Source of the DNA: Betaproteobacteria bacterium
Lineage (GTDB): Bacteria; Pseudomonadota; Gammaproteobacteria; Burkholderiales; Burkholderiaceae_C
Direction of reading: 5' to 3'
Length of the DNA stretch: 64,000 nt
Assembly: GCA_025356445.1 (NCBI GenBank)
Contig: JANXSZ010000007.1
Location: 181,384 to 245,383, forward strand
Shown piece by piece: positions 62,922 to 64,000 of the stretch. Below the pieces are notes generated by a model. The model was not told the DNA's origin and ran no database searches. It saw only the letters and a list, made by a program, of their open reading frames with translations. Every line of letters starts with the position of its first letter. Position 1 is the first letter of the stretch. The position numbers and the translations under genes were made by a program.

Positions 62922-63213
62922 ATGCACCCCACAACGCCCCCACTCCCCCCGCGCAGACCGCTTGCACCCCCCTGCTTTAAACGTAACCGCTCCTGCTGTG
63001 GCGGCTCCGGTGGTTGCCGGGCAGGGGGCGTGCGCCACGTGGAAAGAGTCGTCCTCGTATCTTGGCCGCATCGTTCGCGAGTTTCGTGATTTGAGCGCTT
63101 GGGATGACAGCGACGCTTACTTTTCCGTACCCATTGTTGTTCGTCTTGCTGTCGGGCATCGAAAGCTTCAGCTCATTGATCTAATTTCTTTGTCTATGGC
63201 CTTCAGCTACTAA
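62922..63213 (+). pseudogene. Small phage gene with an apparent frameshift in a C6 run
   Basis: An ATG at 62922 with a strong AAAGGAG ribosome binding site starts MHPTTPPLPPRRPLAPP. After the six C residues at 62967-62972 this frame turns into Cys/Arg-rich sequence and stops, while another frame continues with protein-like sequence (LNVTAPAVAAPVVAG, CATWKESSSYLGRIVREFRD, SVPIVVRLAVGHRKLQLIDL) to a TAA at 63211-63213. One base removed from the C run would join the two into about 96 residues. It could also be a sequencing error or programmed slippage. Family unknown. Confidence 0.55.
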
Positions 63214-63218
63214 CAGCC

Positions 63219-63356
63219 ATGACCACCCGCAACCCCTTCGCAGGCGCTGGCCGCTGCAACCTCTGGCCCTTCATGACAGGCCTTCACGCCACCGAAAAAA
63301 ACCAAGTCGCCAACATCGTGGCGATTGGCCGCCATGCGCCAACGAGCCTTGAATGA
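63219..63356 (+). CDS. Possible small phage protein, 45 residues
   Basis: An ATG five bases after the preceding stop opens MTTRNPFAGAGRCNLWPFMT and then GLHATEKNQVANIVAIGRHA, ending PTSLE. The tight spacing suggests an operon with the frameshifted gene, but there is no clear ribosome binding site and I recognise no family. It could be chance. Confidence 0.35.
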   Translation: MTTRNPFAGAGRCNLWPFMTGLHATEKNQVANIVAIGRHAPTSLE

Positions 63357-63431
63357 AACCCGCGTAACTCAGCCAACGGCGACAGAGCCACGCATTGCCG
63401 CACTGTAAAAGTGAAGGTGTAGACTCACATC

Positions 63432-63707
63432 ATGGAAATTGAAATCTACAACGCATTTGTCAAAGCTGGCCTTGAAGCGTCCGAGGCTAAAGCCGCCGTC
63501 GAGTCCATCAATAAAGAGATTGACAAGCGCTATGCACTTCATTCAGCACAGCTTGCAACACGTGGGGATGTCGAAGGCGTCCGCAAAGATGTGGCCGAAA
63601 TGGAAAATCGTTTGCTTCGCGCTATGGCAGAAATGCAGCGCTGGACATTAACGTCCATCTTTGCAGGAATGGGCGCTGTAGCAGTTATTACCAAGCTTTG
63701 GCACTGA
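63432..63707 (+). CDS. Small coiled-coil membrane protein (DUF1640-like)
   Basis: The 91-residue protein has an N-terminal helical part (EIYNAFVKAGLEASEAKAAV), a coiled coil (about 38-68: QLATRGDVEGVRKDVAEMEN) and a C-terminal membrane helix (about 72-88: LTSIFAGMGAVAVITKL). This layout, with the ATRGDVEGVR-type 'ATK-x-D-L/V' element, is like DUF1640/CCDC90-type proteins common in mobile elements. It is closely followed by a terminator. Role unknown. Confidence 0.65.
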   Translation: MEIEIYNAFVKAGLEASEAKAAVESINKEIDKRYALHSAQLATRGDVEGVRKDVAEMENRLLRAMAEMQRWTLTSIFAGMGAVAVITKLWH

Positions 63708-63729
63708 CCCCCCATACCAACACCTACAA

Positions 63730-63752
63730 AACCGCTCTAGGGCGGTTTTTTT
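63730..63752 (+). terminator. Terminator after the coiled-coil protein gene
   Basis: AACCGC and GCGGTT form a stem with a short loop, followed by a run of seven T. Confidence 0.85.
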
Positions 63753-64000
63753 ACGCCAAAACGTGAAACAGCAGGGGTATGGGGGCACCCCATGTAAGCG
63801 AAGCGGTGCTGACCCCGCATTGAAATGCTCGCACAGCACGCCCATCCCGTAGGGTGGGCCACAAACGAGGGTGCAGCTTCACACAAAACCAAGAACTACA
63901 AACCCACGGCCATGTAAAGCAGAATTACCCTGAACAAATAGGGATTTATCTACCGTCTCAACATTCAAATCTGTTATCTTCAAAGGCTAAAACAGGGGAT
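63753..64000. other. Right end of the window without a recognised gene
   Basis: About 250 bases with no convincing coding frame. The only notable string is CCCGTAGGGTGGGCC near 63846, a short sequence type seen between genes in many proteobacteria. The phage-like element presumably continues beyond the window. Confidence 0.4.

Overview
The window looks like chromosomal DNA of a GC-rich betaproteobacterium of the Comamonadaceae type (Rhodoferax, Polaromonas and Acidovorax relatives). This rests on protein character and gene order: rpsF-priB-rpsR-rplI-dnaB, ppsA back to back with ppsR, a heme cluster hmuRSTUV, and a form II cox-type molybdenum hydroxylase cluster. It is an inference; no 16S gene is present.

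Layout: 1-2.7 kb is the ribosomal/primosomal operon rpsF-priB-rpsR-rplI followed by dnaB (cut by the window edge). 2.7-8.6 kb holds a two-subunit sodium:solute symporter and the PEP synthase/regulator pair. 8.7-11.8 kb is an ECF sigma/anti-sigma operon with secreted proteins, one of them 5'-truncated. 12.0-39.4 kb is a large iron island: heme uptake (hmuRSTUV), ahpCF, bacterioferritin and its ferredoxin, three siderophore-type TonB receptors plus one heme receptor, PiuC-type dioxygenases, PepSY/DUF3649/DUF3325 membrane proteins, a PepSY-cytochrome b-hydroxyacid oxidase operon, tonB-exbB-exbD and hemP. At least six Fur-box-like palindromes sit in front of these units. A vapBC-type toxin-antitoxin pair is wedged in at 20.8-21.5 kb.

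39.6-45.3 kb is a mixed stretch (GlcG/HbpS-like protein, BI-1 membrane protein, lipoprotein, rlmD, two unrecognised proteins, MipA/OmpV porin-like protein). 45.3-54.3 kb is a form II cox-type molybdenum hydroxylase cluster (coxS-coxL-coxM-coxD-coxE-coxG-xdhC/coxI) with a divergent GAF/Fis regulator. After a lipoprotein and ppk2, 56.5-62.4 kb carries molybdate (modE, modABC) and tungstate (tupA and a fused tupB-tupC) uptake. Metal-cofactor supply therefore lies next to the molybdenum enzyme that would use it.

At 62.46 kb a 3'-terminal tRNA fragment with the tRNA's own terminator marks the edge of an integrated phage-like element that runs to the window end (DUF3693-type protein, divergent operator, a frameshifted small gene, a small coiled-coil membrane protein).

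The most unusual signal is scattered across the window: a 17-bp palindrome, GCTA-N9-TAGC, occurs twelve times where about one would be expected. Ten of its eleven copies inside genes sit in the same codon phase and encode Ala-x-x-x-Ile/Val-Ala.
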